A stretch of DNA of 64,000 nt from contig NZ_ATTI01000001.1 of NCBI RefSeq assembly GCF_000419605.1, forward strand, positions 2,700,501 to 2,764,500, given 5' to 3'. The notes under the pieces are model-generated. The model made no database searches and was not told where the DNA came from. It saw nothing but the letters and a program-made list of their open reading frames with translations. The DNA comes from Sphingomonas phyllosphaerae 5.2. GTDB lineage: Bacteria > Pseudomonadota > Alphaproteobacteria > Sphingomonadales > Sphingomonadaceae. This document shows, piece by piece, positions 21,313 to 29,644 of the stretch. A program made the translations under genes and the position numbers. Positions within the stretch are counted from its first letter, which is position 1; every line of letters begins with the position of its first letter.

Positions 21313-21525
21313 ATGGCGCAGATGGAGCTTGCCAGCGACAAGCGCGAGATCGCGTGGAGCGCGCTGGCGCTCGGCGTGACCGCGCTGGTCTTCGAGGGCG
21401 CGGCGTGGAGCTATCCGCAAGGCGCCGACACGATCTGGCTGGTCGGCGCCGCGACATTGGTCGCGGTCGGCCTGCTTGGCGCGCGCGACGTCTGGCGCGT
21501 CCGTCACGAATCGACGGCGGCATGA
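21313..21525 (+). CDS. Small two-helix membrane protein
   Basis: 70 residues with two hydrophobic helices (about 13-32 and 40-56) and short charged ends, starting 4 bases after pdhC and overlapping the thioesterase start by ATGA. No family is recognised. Its tight position between pdhC and lpdA genes and normal codon use suggest a real gene, co-translated with the thioesterase. Function unknown. Confidence 0.65.
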   Translation: MAQMELASDKREIAWSALALGVTALVFEGAAWSYPQGADTIWLVGAATLVAVGLLGARDVWRVRHESTAA

Positions 21526-21923
21526 CGGCGGCCGCTTCCCTCGGCACGCCTCCCGACCGCGCGCCGACGATCCGCGTCACTGCGATGCCCGCCGACGCCA
21601 ATGCGTATGGCGACATCTTCGGTGGCTGGCTGATGAGCCTGATGGACTCGGCCGCCGGCCTCACCGCCGCGCGGCGCTCGCGCGGGCGGGCGGTGACGAT
21701 CGCGATGGACGGCATGCAATTCCATGCGCCCGTCCACGTCGGCGACGAAGTGTCGGTCTATGCACAGATCGAAAAGATCGGCCGCACCTCGATCGCGATC
21801 CAGGTCGAAAGCTGGGCGCGCGATCGCCACGGCGAGGAATCGCGCAAGGTGACCGAAGCACGCTTCATCTTCGTCGCGATCGACGAGGATCGCCGGCCGC
21901 GCGAAGTGCCGCCGGTGGCATGA
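21522..21923 (+). CDS. Acyl-CoA thioesterase, hotdog fold (YciA-like)
   Basis: 133 residues. The hotdog catalytic region ANAYGDIFGGWLMSLMD (about residues 25-41) carries the Asp-x-x-GG arrangement of YciA-type acyl-CoA hydrolases, and FHAPVHVGDEV is the second family block. The start is the ATG that overlaps the preceding stop (ATGA). It hydrolyses acyl-CoA; chain preference is unknown. Its place between E2 and E3 genes suggests a link to acetyl-CoA or acyl-CoA balance. Confidence 0.85.
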   Translation: MTAAASLGTPPDRAPTIRVTAMPADANAYGDIFGGWLMSLMDSAAGLTAARRSRGRAVTIAMDGMQFHAPVHVGDEVSVYAQIEKIGRTSIAIQVESWARDRHGEESRKVTEARFIFVAIDEDRRPREVPPVA

Positions 21924-21995
21924 CGATTTTTCCGGGCGCGCGTGGGTCACGCCGCCCCTTGATGACAACAAGGGCTGCGGCCCGGGAGTGGTTAC

Positions 21996-23390
21996 ATGGC
22001 TGACACCTACGACCTCATCGTCCTCGGCTCCGGCCCCGGCGGCTACGTGTCCGCGATCCGCGCCGCGCAGCTCGGGCTGAAGGTCGCGATCGTCGAGCGC
22101 GAGCGACTGGGCGGCATCTGCCTCAACTGGGGCTGCATCCCCACGAAGGCGCTGCTGCGCACATCCGAAATCTACCACTACATGACGCATGCCGCGGATT
22201 ACGGGCTGAAGGCCGACAACATCGGCTTCGACCTCGCCAAGGTCGTCGAGCGAAGCCGCAAGGTCTCCGGCCAGCTCAACGCCGGCGTCAAGGGCCTGAT
22301 GAAGAAGAACAAGATCACTGTGGTCGAGGGCTTCGGCACGTTGGCCGGCAAGGGCAAGCTCAGCGTCAAGCAAGCCAATGGCACGGTCGATCTCGAGGCG
22401 AGGCACATCATGGTCGCCACCGGCGCACGCGCGCGCGACCTGCCGTTCGCCAAGGCGGACGGCAAGCGGATCTGGACCTATCGCCACGCGATGGTGCCGG
22501 AGGTGATGCCGACGAAGCTGCTGGTGATCGGATCGGGCGCGATCGGCGTGGAGTTCGCCAGCTTCTACAACGATATGGGCGCGGACGTGACGATCGTCGA
22601 GATGCTGCCGCGCATCCTGCCGGTCGAGGACGAGGAAGTCAGCGCCTTCATGGAGAAGCGCCTGACCAAGGACGGGATCAGGATCGTCACCGGTGCGGGC
22701 GTCGAGAAGATCGACAACGGCGCGGACGGCGTCAAGGCGACGATCAAGGGGAAGGACGGCAAGTCCACCACCGAGGATTACAGCCACGTCATCGTCGCGA
22801 TCGGCATCGTGCCGAACACCGAGGAGATCGGGCTGGAGAAGCTGGGCGTCACCACCGAGCGCGGCCACATCAAGGTCGACGGCTTCGGACGCACGAACGT
22901 CGAGGGCATCTACGCGATCGGCGACGTCACCGGCGCACCGTGGCTGGCGCATAAGGCGAGCCACGAAGGCGTCGTCTGCGTGGAGAAGCTGGCCGGCGGC
23001 GATCCGCATCCGTTCGAGACATGGAACATCCCCGGCTGCACCTACAGCCGCCCGCAAGTGGCGAGCGTCGGACTGACCGAGGCGAAGGCGAAGGAAGCGG
23101 GCCGCGATGTGAAGGTCGGCAAATTCCCCTTCATCGGCAACGGCAAGGCGATCGCGCTCGGCGAGGCGGACGGCTTCATCAAGACGGTGTTCGACGCCAA
23201 GACCGGCGAATTGCTGGGCGCACACATGGTCGGCGCGGAAGTGACCGAACTGATCCAGGGCTATGTCGTCGCGCGCCAGCTCGAGACGACCGAGCACGAA
23301 TTGATGGAAACGGTGTTCGCGCACCCGACGCTCAGCGAGATGATGCACGAGAGCGTGCTCGGCGCCTACAACCGCGCGCTCCACTTCTAG
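21996..23390 (+). CDS. lpdA: Dihydrolipoyl dehydrogenase (E3)
   Basis: 464 residues. The FAD motif GSGPGGYVSA is at 11-20, the redox disulfide GGICLNWGC at Cys42/Cys47, the NAD motif GSGAIGVEFASFY near 172 and the catalytic His443 in HPTLSE. It reoxidises the lipoyl groups of the E2 subunit with NAD+. Only 72 bases separate it from the thioesterase gene. The stop codon TAG is exactly at the left end of an IS5-family insertion, but the protein (ending NRALHF) is complete. Confidence 0.96.
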   Translation: MADTYDLIVLGSGPGGYVSAIRAAQLGLKVAIVERERLGGICLNWGCIPTKALLRTSEIYHYMTHAADYGLKADNIGFDLAKVVERSRKVSGQLNAGVKGLMKKNKITVVEGFGTLAGKGKLSVKQANGTVDLEARHIMVATGARARDLPFAKADGKRIWTYRHAMVPEVMPTKLLVIGSGAIGVEFASFYNDMGADVTIVEMLPRILPVEDEEVSAFMEKRLTKDGIRIVTGAGVEKIDNGADGVKATIKGKDGKSTTEDYSHVIVAIGIVPNTEEIGLEKLGVTTERGHIKVDGFGRTNVEGIYAIGDVTGAPWLAHKASHEGVVCVEKLAGGDPHPFETWNIPGCTYSRPQVASVGLTEAKAKEAGRDVKVGKFPFIGNGKAIALGEADGFIKTVFDAKTGELLGAHMVGAEVTELIQGYVVARQLETTEHELMETVFAHPTLSEMMHESVLGAYNRALHF

Positions 23391-23406
23391 GGTCAGGACT
23401 CATTGG

Positions 23407-23796
23407 TCATAGCCAGAAGATGACTGTGGCCGCGAGGGCGACGGCGGAGAGGAAGACCGTTGGGCATCGGTCGTAGCGTGTGGCGACGCGGCGCCAATCT
23501 TTCAGGCGGCCGAACATGATCTCGATGCGGCTGCGGCGCCGGTAGCGCCGCTTGTCGTACCTGACCGGCTCGTTGCGCGATCTACGGCCCGGGATGCAGG
23601 GCTGGATGCCCTTGGCTTCCAGGGCGTCCCTGAACCAATCCGCATCATAACCGCGATCACCAAGCAGCCATTGCGCCTTTGGCAGATCGTCGAGCAGAGC
23701 TGCCGCGCCGGTGTAGTCGCTGACCTGCCCGGCGGTCATGAAGAAGCTCAAGGGCCGCCCATCCGCATCGCTGACGGCATGCAACTTGGTGTTCAT
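23407..23796 (-). CDS. IS5-family transposase, C-terminal frame (orfB)
   Basis: 129 residues from the first ATG (MNTKLHAVSDADGRPLSFFM), but the natural product is probably a fusion with the upstream frame. It carries the second Asp (LLGDRGYDADWF) and the catalytic Glu (RSRIEIMFGRLKDWRRVATR) of the DDE triad. The frame is open upstream to the slippery A5G4 run at 23832-23840, reading GRLIGRTKGG before this ATG. Confidence 0.9.
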   Translation of the reverse strand: MNTKLHAVSDADGRPLSFFMTAGQVSDYTGAAALLDDLPKAQWLLGDRGYDADWFRDALEAKGIQPCIPGRRSRNEPVRYDKRRYRRRSRIEIMFGRLKDWRRVATRYDRCPTVFLSAVALAATVIFWL

Positions 23797-23816
23797 ACCG
23801 CCTTTCGTGCGGCCGA

Positions 23817-24164
23817 TCAGGCGGCCGAGATCCCCTTTTTAACCCGCAGGCTCGATGCCGTGCGGTGTGCCTTCAGGTAAGTCGCGTCGATCATGACTGT
23901 TTTCGGCACGGCCTCCGCTGACGCCAGACCCTCCATCATGCGCAGGAAAACGCCCCGTTCACCCCAGCGCTTCCACCGGTTGTACAGCGTCTTGTGCGGA
24001 CCATACGCGCTCGGTGCATCACACCAGCGCAGTCCGTTGCGATTGACGAAGACGATGCCACTCAGCACCCGTCGGTCATCGACCCGCGGCTTGCCATGGC
24101 TCTTGGGGAAGTACGGCTGCAGGCGCGCCATCTGCTCATCCGTCAACCAGTACAGGTCGCTCAT
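23817..24164 (-). CDS. IS5-family transposase, N-terminal frame (orfA)
   Basis: 115 residues from MSDLYWLTDEQMARLQPYFP; GGAGAG seven bases upstream selects this ATG over one five codons earlier. It contains the DNA-binding part (NRNGLRWCDAP, YNRWKRW) and the first catalytic Asp (MIDATYLKAH). It ends shortly after a run of five A and four G on the minus strand, where a -1 slip would join orfB, as is usual in this IS group. Confidence 0.9.
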   Translation of the reverse strand: MSDLYWLTDEQMARLQPYFPKSHGKPRVDDRRVLSGIVFVNRNGLRWCDAPSAYGPHKTLYNRWKRWGERGVFLRMMEGLASAEAVPKTVMIDATYLKAHRTASSLRVKKGISAA

Positions 24165-24248
24165 CCACGCTCTCCTCACGGGGCCTGAATCAGATCGCGG
24201 CGCTCACATCAATGGGTCCTGACCGTAGGATGCGATGACCTGAAGCTC

Positions 24249-24287
24249 CGTCACTGCAAGCGCAGCCAAGCTGCGCTCGCAGTGACG
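24249..24287. repeat. Extragenic palindrome between the IS and the AI-2E gene
   Basis: CGTCACTGC-A-AGCGCAGC, loop CAA, GCTGCGCT-C-GCAGTGACG: 17 of 18 arm bases pair. Before the IS arrived it lay about 25 bases after the lpdA stop, so it may have served as the terminator of the pdhC-lpdA unit. It is related in sequence to the REP-like palindromes at 29554, 32939 and 48148. The remaining part of 24225-24522 shows no gene. Confidence 0.65.
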
Positions 24288-24522
24288 ACTGCTCTGGGTC
24301 ACGCCGCCGAACCGCGCCGACACCCTTCGCATAACGCGTTGACGACGCTGCCGTCATGCCGCGCGGGTCGCGCTGCGAAAATCACCAGAAAACCGCGACG
24401 CATCGCTCGACTGGGGCACGCGCGTGGCGTTGCTGCCACGGTGAGCGGGATTTGCATGGCCCCACGCGCCCTTTTCCGCCTCGGCGCGTTGTTGGGGTCG
24501 TGAAACGATCCGGCACCCCCGC

Positions 24523-25641
24523 ATGAACCGACTGGCGCCGGACGAGCAGGACGCGCGCTTCCTCCGCCGCGTGCTGTGGGTGTTCGTCATCACCGCGCTG
24601 ATCACGGCATTGTATCTCGCGCGGCACCTGCTGATCCTCGCGTTCGGATCGGTGCTGATCGCGATCGTGATCCACGCCATCGCAGAGCTTTACGCGACAC
24701 GGCTCCGTTTCGGAGGCAAGCGCGCGATCACCGCCGCGATCCTGACTCTGCTCGCTTTTCTCGGGTTGCTCGGCTGGCTGTTCGGCGTCGAATTCCGTTC
24801 GCAGGTCAACACGCTGGTCGTGGCGCTCCCCGGGCTGCTCGACCAGTTCCAGGCCTATATGTCGCAGAGTCCGGTCGGCGCGAAGGTCGTCGATGCGGTT
24901 CGCGCCGCCTTCGCCGGCAGCCGCGTCGCGCAGGATATCGGCGAGGTCGTGCGCGGCGCCGGGCAGTTGCTGCTCAACACCGTCATCGTGCTGTTCGGCG
25001 CGATCTTCTTCGCCGTCGACCCGAAGATCTACGAGCGCGGGGTGCTGCTGCTGGTTCCGCCGTCGCGCCGCGCCGCGCTGGAAGACGCGCTCGGCGACAT
25101 CGGCTCGACGCTGCTGCTGTGGCTGCGCGCGCAGCTGATCCAGATGACCGTCATGGGGACGATGGTCGGCATCGGGCTGTGGCTGGCCGGCGTCCCCTCG
25201 CCCGCGATGCTCGGGCTGCTGACCGGGCTCAGCGAGTTCATCCCCTATGTCGGCCCGGTGGCGGCGATGCTGCCCGCGCTCGGCCTCGCCGCCACCGCCG
25301 GCACCGACCAGCTGCTGTGGGCGCTCGCCGTTTTCGCGATCGTGCGGGTCGTGCAGACCAATTTCGTCACGCCCTTCGTTACCAGTCGTGTCGTCGCGAT
25401 CCCCCCGGCGCTCAGCCTGTTCGCGATCATCGGCACCGGCGCGGTCTTCGGACTGTTCGGCCTGTTCTTCTCCGGCGGTATCCTGGTCGTTACCTTCACG
25501 CTGATCCGCAGCCTCTACCTGCGCGAGATGCTGGGCGAGGACATCCCGCGCTCGCGCGAGCGCACGCTGTTCACCGCGATGGGCACCCCCCGTGAGGGGA
25601 ACGTTGAGAAGAAAGGTGAAAAAAGTGAAGACGTGATTTAA
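24523..25641 (+). CDS. AI-2E family transporter (membrane permease)
   Basis: 372 residues with about eight hydrophobic helices. The family block GLLTGLSEFIPYVGPVAAMLP (about residues 229-249) and the later FVTPFVTSRVVAIPPALSLF are clear. Members export autoinducer-2 or act as Na+/H+ antiporters, so substrate is open. The long soluble loop between helices 3 and 5 is typical. No strong Shine-Dalgarno is seen, which makes the exact start slightly uncertain. The stop codon overlaps a CtrA box belonging to the next gene. Confidence 0.88.
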   Translation: MNRLAPDEQDARFLRRVLWVFVITALITALYLARHLLILAFGSVLIAIVIHAIAELYATRLRFGGKRAITAAILTLLAFLGLLGWLFGVEFRSQVNTLVVALPGLLDQFQAYMSQSPVGAKVVDAVRAAFAGSRVAQDIGEVVRGAGQLLLNTVIVLFGAIFFAVDPKIYERGVLLLVPPSRRAALEDALGDIGSTLLLWLRAQLIQMTVMGTMVGIGLWLAGVPSPAMLGLLTGLSEFIPYVGPVAAMLPALGLAATAGTDQLLWALAVFAIVRVVQTNFVTPFVTSRVVAIPPALSLFAIIGTGAVFGLFGLFFSGGILVVTFTLIRSLYLREMLGEDIPRSRERTLFTAMGTPREGNVEKKGEKSEDVI

Positions 25642-25653
25642 GCACGAGTTAAC
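25638..25653 (+). promoter_or_regulatory. CtrA-binding box upstream of ctrA
   Basis: TTAA-GCACGAG-TTAAC is an exact match to the CtrA consensus TTAA-N7-TTAAC. It begins at the stop codon of the AI-2E gene and lies 88 bases before the ctrA ATG, where an autoregulatory site would be expected. Consensus knowledge comes from Caulobacter; function here is inferred. Confidence 0.75.
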
Positions 25654-25740
25654 CTTTATGCTTCAGATGCAGTTTGGTAAACGAACGTAACGGGCGTGGC
25701 CGGGCATGGTCTAACGCCTTGGACAACCGGGGAATTGCCG

Positions 25741-26436
25741 ATGCGCGTGCTGCTGATCGAGGACGAGCCGACCACCGCCAAGGCCATCGAGTTGATGCTG
25801 TCGACCGAAGGGTTCAACGTCTACAACACCGACCTGGGCGAGGAAGGCCTCGATCTCGGCAAGTTGTATGATTACGACATCATCCTGCTCGACCTTAACC
25901 TGCCCGACATGCACGGCTACGACGTGCTCAAGAAACTCCGCGTCGCGCGCGTGCAGACGCCCGTGCTGATCCTCAGCGGCGTGAACGAGATGGACTCGAA
26001 GGTGCGCAGCTTCGGTTTCGGTGCCGACGATTACGTGACCAAGCCATTCCACCGCGAGGAGCTGGTCGCGCGCATTCACGCCGTCGTCCGTCGTTCCAAG
26101 GGCCATTCGCAGTCGGTCATCAAGACCGGCAAGCTGTCGGTGAACCTCGATGCCAAGACCGTCGAGGTCGACGGTGCCCGCGTCCACCTGACCGGCAAGG
26201 AATATGCGATGCTCGAGCTGCTGTCGCTTCGCAAGGGCACGACGCTGACCAAGGAAATGTTCCTGAACCACCTGTACGGTGGCATGGACGAGCCCGAGTT
26301 GAAGATCATCGACGTCTTCATCTGCAAGCTGCGCAAGAAGCTGAGCCTGGCCTGCGACGGCGAGAATTACATCGAGACCGTCTGGGGCCGCGGCTACGTG
26401 CTGCGCGAACCCGAAGAGATCGTCCAGGTCGCCTGA
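25741..26436 (+). CDS. ctrA: Cell-cycle response regulator CtrA
   Basis: 231 residues from [20 protein letters not shown]; 15 upstream in-frame codons are excluded. The receiver domain has acidic Glu7/Asp8/Glu9, phospho-acceptor Asp51 (ILLDLNLPD) and Lys101-type lysine ([10 protein letters not shown]). An OmpR-type winged helix follows, with the near-invariant [12 protein letters not shown] segment [20 protein letters not shown]. CtrA controls replication, division and motility genes in alphaproteobacteria. The preceding consensus CtrA box suggests autoregulation, and a hairpin terminator follows. Confidence 0.97.
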   Translation: MRVLLIEDEPTTAKAIELMLSTEGFNVYNTDLGEEGLDLGKLYDYDIILLDLNLPDMHGYDVLKKLRVARVQTPVLILSGVNEMDSKVRSFGFGADDYVTKPFHREELVARIHAVVRRSKGHSQSVIKTGKLSVNLDAKTVEVDGARVHLTGKEYAMLELLSLRKGTTLTKEMFLNHLYGGMDEPELKIIDVFICKLRKKLSLACDGENYIETVWGRGYVLREPEEIVQVA

Positions 26437-26454
26437 GCGATCCGGCCGATCGCT

Positions 26455-26487
26455 ACGGGCCGTGACACCGCCGGTGTCGCGGCCCGT
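26455..26487 (+). terminator. Terminator hairpin after ctrA
   Basis: ACGGGCCG-T-GACACC, loop GCC, GGTGTC-G-CGGCCCGT: 14 pairs with one mismatch, 19 bases after the ctrA stop, followed by CTTCGTATG. The tail is only weakly T-rich. Confidence 0.55.
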
Positions 26488-26583
26488 CTTCGTATGCACG
26501 CCTTAGCTCCGAACCGGACCCAGTTCTCCGCGACGCAAGCGTCCGTGCTGCGATGATCCCCCGACCAACAGGGGGAACATTCA

Positions 26584-27435
26584 ATGCGAGCACTAATCGC
26601 CGGCGCGGCAATTGCGCTGCTCTTCGATGTTACGGTTGCTGCGGCGCAGGGCCGCCACACGCGCGCAGCGCAGGCGGACCTGGATCGGATCGACAAGGAA
26701 CAGCGCATTGCCCGCGCGCGGCTACGCGCGGCGCGCGCGCTGGACCGGGTGGTAGAGGCCGGGGGCACGGTCGTCGATCCCGATACCGCCGACCCCAGGT
26801 TGCCGGCCCTTGCACCCGCACCCGTTCAACCCGCTGGTTCGCCGCTCGTCACCCCAGCCGACATTCCGGCAGGATCGCTGACGCCGGTGCAGACCGCACG
26901 TGCCATCGAACAGGTGCAGCACATCGCTGACCTCCAGCGAACGCTCGCCGTGGACAAGGCGGCGCAGGAATTCGGCGGTGTCGAACTGGGTGCCGGCTTC
27001 TCGCTGACGTTCGATGTCGGCCGGAACAAGCGCATCGGCACGGCACAAATCGTCGACGGCATCGTGCGCGTCACCGACCAGAACAACACGCCGGCCCGGT
27101 TGCTGCTCGAAAGCCACTATTTCTTCAAGCCGCGGTTCACCGGGCCGTTCGGCCTGCCCGAGAACATGTGGGGGATCGGCCCCTTCGTGGCGCTGCAACC
27201 CGGCGACGAGCGGATCATCGAGGCGATCGGACTTGGCATGATGATAGGGTTCCGGCGCGAGGAAACCAGGAGCAACAGCTTCAACATCGGCGTCGGCGTG
27301 ATGATCGACCCCGACACCCGCATCCTCGGAGATGGCTTCGTGGCGAACGCCCCGCCCCCGGGCGGCGAGGAGGAGATTCGCTACCGCGAAACCTCGCAAG
27401 TCGGGGTCATGGTGCTCACCTCGTTCAGCTTCTGA
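26584..27435 (+). CDS. Exported protein, probably outer-membrane beta-barrel
   Basis: 283 residues, family not recognised. A signal peptide (MRALIAGAAIALLFDVTVAAAQ) is followed by a charged helical segment (about residues 27-56, rich in Arg and Asp/Glu, coiled-coil-like), a Pro/Ala-rich linker and a Gly-rich beta-type region. It ends VMVLTSFSF with the C-terminal Phe that BamA recognises in outer-membrane proteins. An N-terminal coiled coil plus C-terminal barrel suggests a porin-like or anchoring protein. It is convergent with the CinA-like gene and lies 147 bases after ctrA with a terminator between, so it has its own promoter. Confidence 0.6.
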   Translation: MRALIAGAAIALLFDVTVAAAQGRHTRAAQADLDRIDKEQRIARARLRAARALDRVVEAGGTVVDPDTADPRLPALAPAPVQPAGSPLVTPADIPAGSLTPVQTARAIEQVQHIADLQRTLAVDKAAQEFGGVELGAGFSLTFDVGRNKRIGTAQIVDGIVRVTDQNNTPARLLLESHYFFKPRFTGPFGLPENMWGIGPFVALQPGDERIIEAIGLGMMIGFRREETRSNSFNIGVGVMIDPDTRILGDGFVANAPPPGGEEEIRYRETSQVGVMVLTSFSF

Positions 27436-27459
27436 GACGCGCCTCGGCGGGCGCCGGCG

Positions 27460-28218
27460 TCAGATCCCGCCCGCCGTCACCGCGCGCCCCGCCGCCTCCA
27501 GCGCCGCGGTCAGGTCCGCCACGCATGCGTCCACCAGCGCCTGGTCGGGCGAACGCACCACGAAATTCGCGCCCGTCCGTCCTTCGCGGAAGAACGGATA
27601 GCTTCCGATCGCCACGCCCTCATGCGCCTTCTCGGTTGCGCGCAGCAGGTCGGCGACCTCGCTTTCCGCCACCCAGCAGCCGATCGTCGCGCTCACCACC
27701 GGGCGACCACCTTCCAGCGTGCCGGTCAGCGCATCGAGCATCCCGGCGGTGATGTGCGGCACCCCGGCCATGATGAAGATGTTGCCGATGCGGATGCCCG
27801 GTGCGCCCGATACGCGGTTTTCGATCAGCGACGCGCCGTCCGGTACGCGTGTCATCCGCCGGCGTGCAGCGGTCAGCCCGCCGCGGGTTTCGTAATGCCG
27901 CTCCAGCACCGCCACCGCATCCGGATGCTCGACGACGGGCACGTCCAGTGCGGCGGCGATCGCGTCGACGGTGATGTCGTCGTGCGTCGGCCCGATCCCC
28001 CCGGTCGTGAACAGATAGTCGTTGCGTACGCGCAAGCCGTTCACCGCCTCGACGATCGCATCCTCGCGGTCCGGCACCACGCGCACCTCGACCAGCCGAA
28101 TGCCCTGCACGTTCAGCCACGCGGCGAGCTGCGCGATGTTCCGGTCCTGCGTGCGGCCGGACAGGATCTCGTCGCCGATCACCACGAGCGCGGCGGTCCA
28201 GATGCGTTCAGCGTTCAT
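27460..28218 (-). CDS. CinA-like / molybdopterin-binding domain protein
   Basis: 252 residues, MoCF-biosynthesis fold: GDEILSGRTQDRN at about 12-24, FTTGGIGPTHDDIT at about 70-83 and AGVPHITAGMLDALTG near 152. It has the N-terminal domain of CinA only; the nicotinamide-mononucleotide deamidase domain is missing, as in the stand-alone competence/damage-inducible type annotated in many alphaproteobacteria. A role in pyridine-nucleotide or ADP-ribose hydrolysis is known for related domains but unproven here. Divergent from map by 49 bases. Confidence 0.85.
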   Translation of the reverse strand: MNAERIWTAALVVIGDEILSGRTQDRNIAQLAAWLNVQGIRLVEVRVVPDREDAIVEAVNGLRVRNDYLFTTGGIGPTHDDITVDAIAAALDVPVVEHPDAVAVLERHYETRGGLTAARRRMTRVPDGASLIENRVSGAPGIRIGNIFIMAGVPHITAGMLDALTGTLEGGRPVVSATIGCWVAESEVADLLRATEKAHEGVAIGSYPFFREGRTGANFVVRSPDQALVDACVADLTAALEAAGRAVTAGGI

Positions 28219-28267
28219 GCCCCTCGCATAGCTCGCATTCGCCCGCCTGCCACGCTATATCGCGTCC

Positions 28268-29092
28268 ATGACCGATTATGTGACCGTCACCAGCGATGCG
28301 CCGCTCGCGCGCACCGGCGCGATCAAGCTGCATGGACCGGAGGCGTTCGCCGGCATGCACAAGGCCGGGCGGCTCGCCGCCGAAACGCTCGACATGCTCA
28401 CGCCGCACATGGTGCCCGGCGTGACGACCGCCGAGATCGACCGGCTGATCTACGGGTTTGTTAAGGCCGGTGGCGGCGTGCCCGCGACGCTGGGCTACCG
28501 CGGTTACACGCACTCCAGCTGCATCTCGATCAACCATGTCGTCTGCCATGGCATCCCATCGGACAAGGCGCTGAAATCGGGCGATATCGTCAATGTCGAC
28601 GTGACGCCGATCGTCGACGGCTGGCATGGCGACACCAGCCGCATGTACCTGATCGGCGACGTGCCGCTGAAGGCGAAGCGGCTGGTAGAGGTGACCTACG
28701 AATGCCTGATGCTCGGCATCGAGCAGGCGCGCCCCGGCAACCACATGGGCGATGTCGCGCACGCGATCCAGCGCCATGCCGAGGGGCACCGGTTCGGCGT
28801 GGTCCGTGATTTCTGCGGCCACGGCGTCGGCCGGCTCTTCCATGATGCGCCGGAGGTGGTCCACGTCGGCCGTCCCGGCACCGGTCCGGAGTTGCGCCCG
28901 GGAATGATCTTCACGATCGAGCCGATGATCAACATCGGCCGCCCCGACGTGAAGCTGCTCGACGACGGGTGGACCGCGGTGACCCGCGACCGCTCGCTCT
29001 CCGCGCAGTTCGAACATTCGATCGGCATCACGGAGGACGGTTGCGAGATCTTCACCGGTTCTCCCGCCGGGCTCGACAAGCCGCCGTATTGA
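28268..29092 (+). CDS. map: Type I methionine aminopeptidase
   Basis: 274 residues. The metal ligands of the pita-bread fold are visible: NVDVTPIVDGWHGDTSRM (two Asp), GHGVGRLFHDAPEVVH (His), FTIEPMIN (Glu) and QFEHSIGITEDG (Glu). It removes the initiator Met from nascent proteins in the cytoplasm and is essential in most bacteria. A single copy is seen. Divergent from the CinA-like gene; followed by a 550-base gene-free stretch. Confidence 0.97.
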   Translation: MTDYVTVTSDAPLARTGAIKLHGPEAFAGMHKAGRLAAETLDMLTPHMVPGVTTAEIDRLIYGFVKAGGGVPATLGYRGYTHSSCISINHVVCHGIPSDKALKSGDIVNVDVTPIVDGWHGDTSRMYLIGDVPLKAKRLVEVTYECLMLGIEQARPGNHMGDVAHAIQRHAEGHRFGVVRDFCGHGVGRLFHDAPEVVHVGRPGTGPELRPGMIFTIEPMINIGRPDVKLLDDGWTAVTRDRSLSAQFEHSIGITEDGCEIFTGSPAGLDKPPY

Positions 29093-29644
29093 GGGGCGCT
29101 TCGCACGTCACCGCGTGATGAACGCCGTCCTGCAGCGGGCGTCGCTTGCCGGGAAGCTTGTTTCGGCCGGTCCGTCTTCGCAATCCAAGCTGCGACCGCC
29201 CAAGCCACCGGACGTGCGATTAACCCGAGATCCACGTGACCTCGCCGTTGCGCCTATTTGGCGAAACCGGTCATCCCGTCGTCCCGGTCGCGATCCGGAC
29301 CTTCGTGCTTCCGCCGACGCGCAACGATCGCTTGGCTCGGAGCAGGCACGCGGCCACCGGACGGCGGGTGATCCGCACCGGCGCATCGACAACCTCCGCC
29401 GCCATCGGTGCAGCAGGGAAGCCGTAAAATTCTCCAAGGCGGGACCGACATGCAGCGCCTCGCGGGTGCCGGCTGCCCGGAATGTAGCTGATCCATCTGC
29501 TCGGACGACACGCGCTTGCATGATCCCGCAGAGTTGCCCTCTCCCCCCGCCATTGCGAGCGTAGCGAAGCGATCCAGCGCGTCGTGCGCCGGGCTGGATC
29601 GCTTCGCTACGCTCGCAGGAACACCGCCTGAATGTCGGTCGGTC
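29093..29644. other. Gene-free stretch between map and the CAP lipoprotein gene
   Basis: 552 bases between convergent genes. Short frames on both strands are Arg-rich with no start signal or family likeness and are taken as noise. The notable content is the long perfect palindrome at 29554-29617. Confidence 0.6.
29554..29617. repeat. REP-like palindrome with perfect 24-bp arms
   Basis: Left arm 29554-29577 (core GCGAGCGTAGCGAAGCGATC) and right arm 29594-29617 are exact reverse complements with a 16-base loop. It sits between the convergent map and CAP genes, where it could end transcription from both sides. The same core recurs at 34164 and, less exactly, at 32939 and 48148, which makes it a dispersed family rather than a private terminator. 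Confidence 0.8.

Larger units (their letters stand above)
23391..24224 (-). mobile_element. IS5-family insertion sequence (IS427-like group)
   Basis: 834 bases between near-perfect terminal inverted repeats: GGTCAGGACTCATTGGT on the left and, reversed, GGTCAGGACCCATTGAT on the right. It carries two overlapping-phase reading frames that together make one DDE transposase, the layout of the IS427 group. TA (or TAG) flanks both sides (23388-23390 and 24226-24228), a plausible short target duplication. It is inserted at the lpdA stop codon. The ends agree at 15 of 17 positions and both frames are intact, so it looks recent. Confidence 0.9.
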
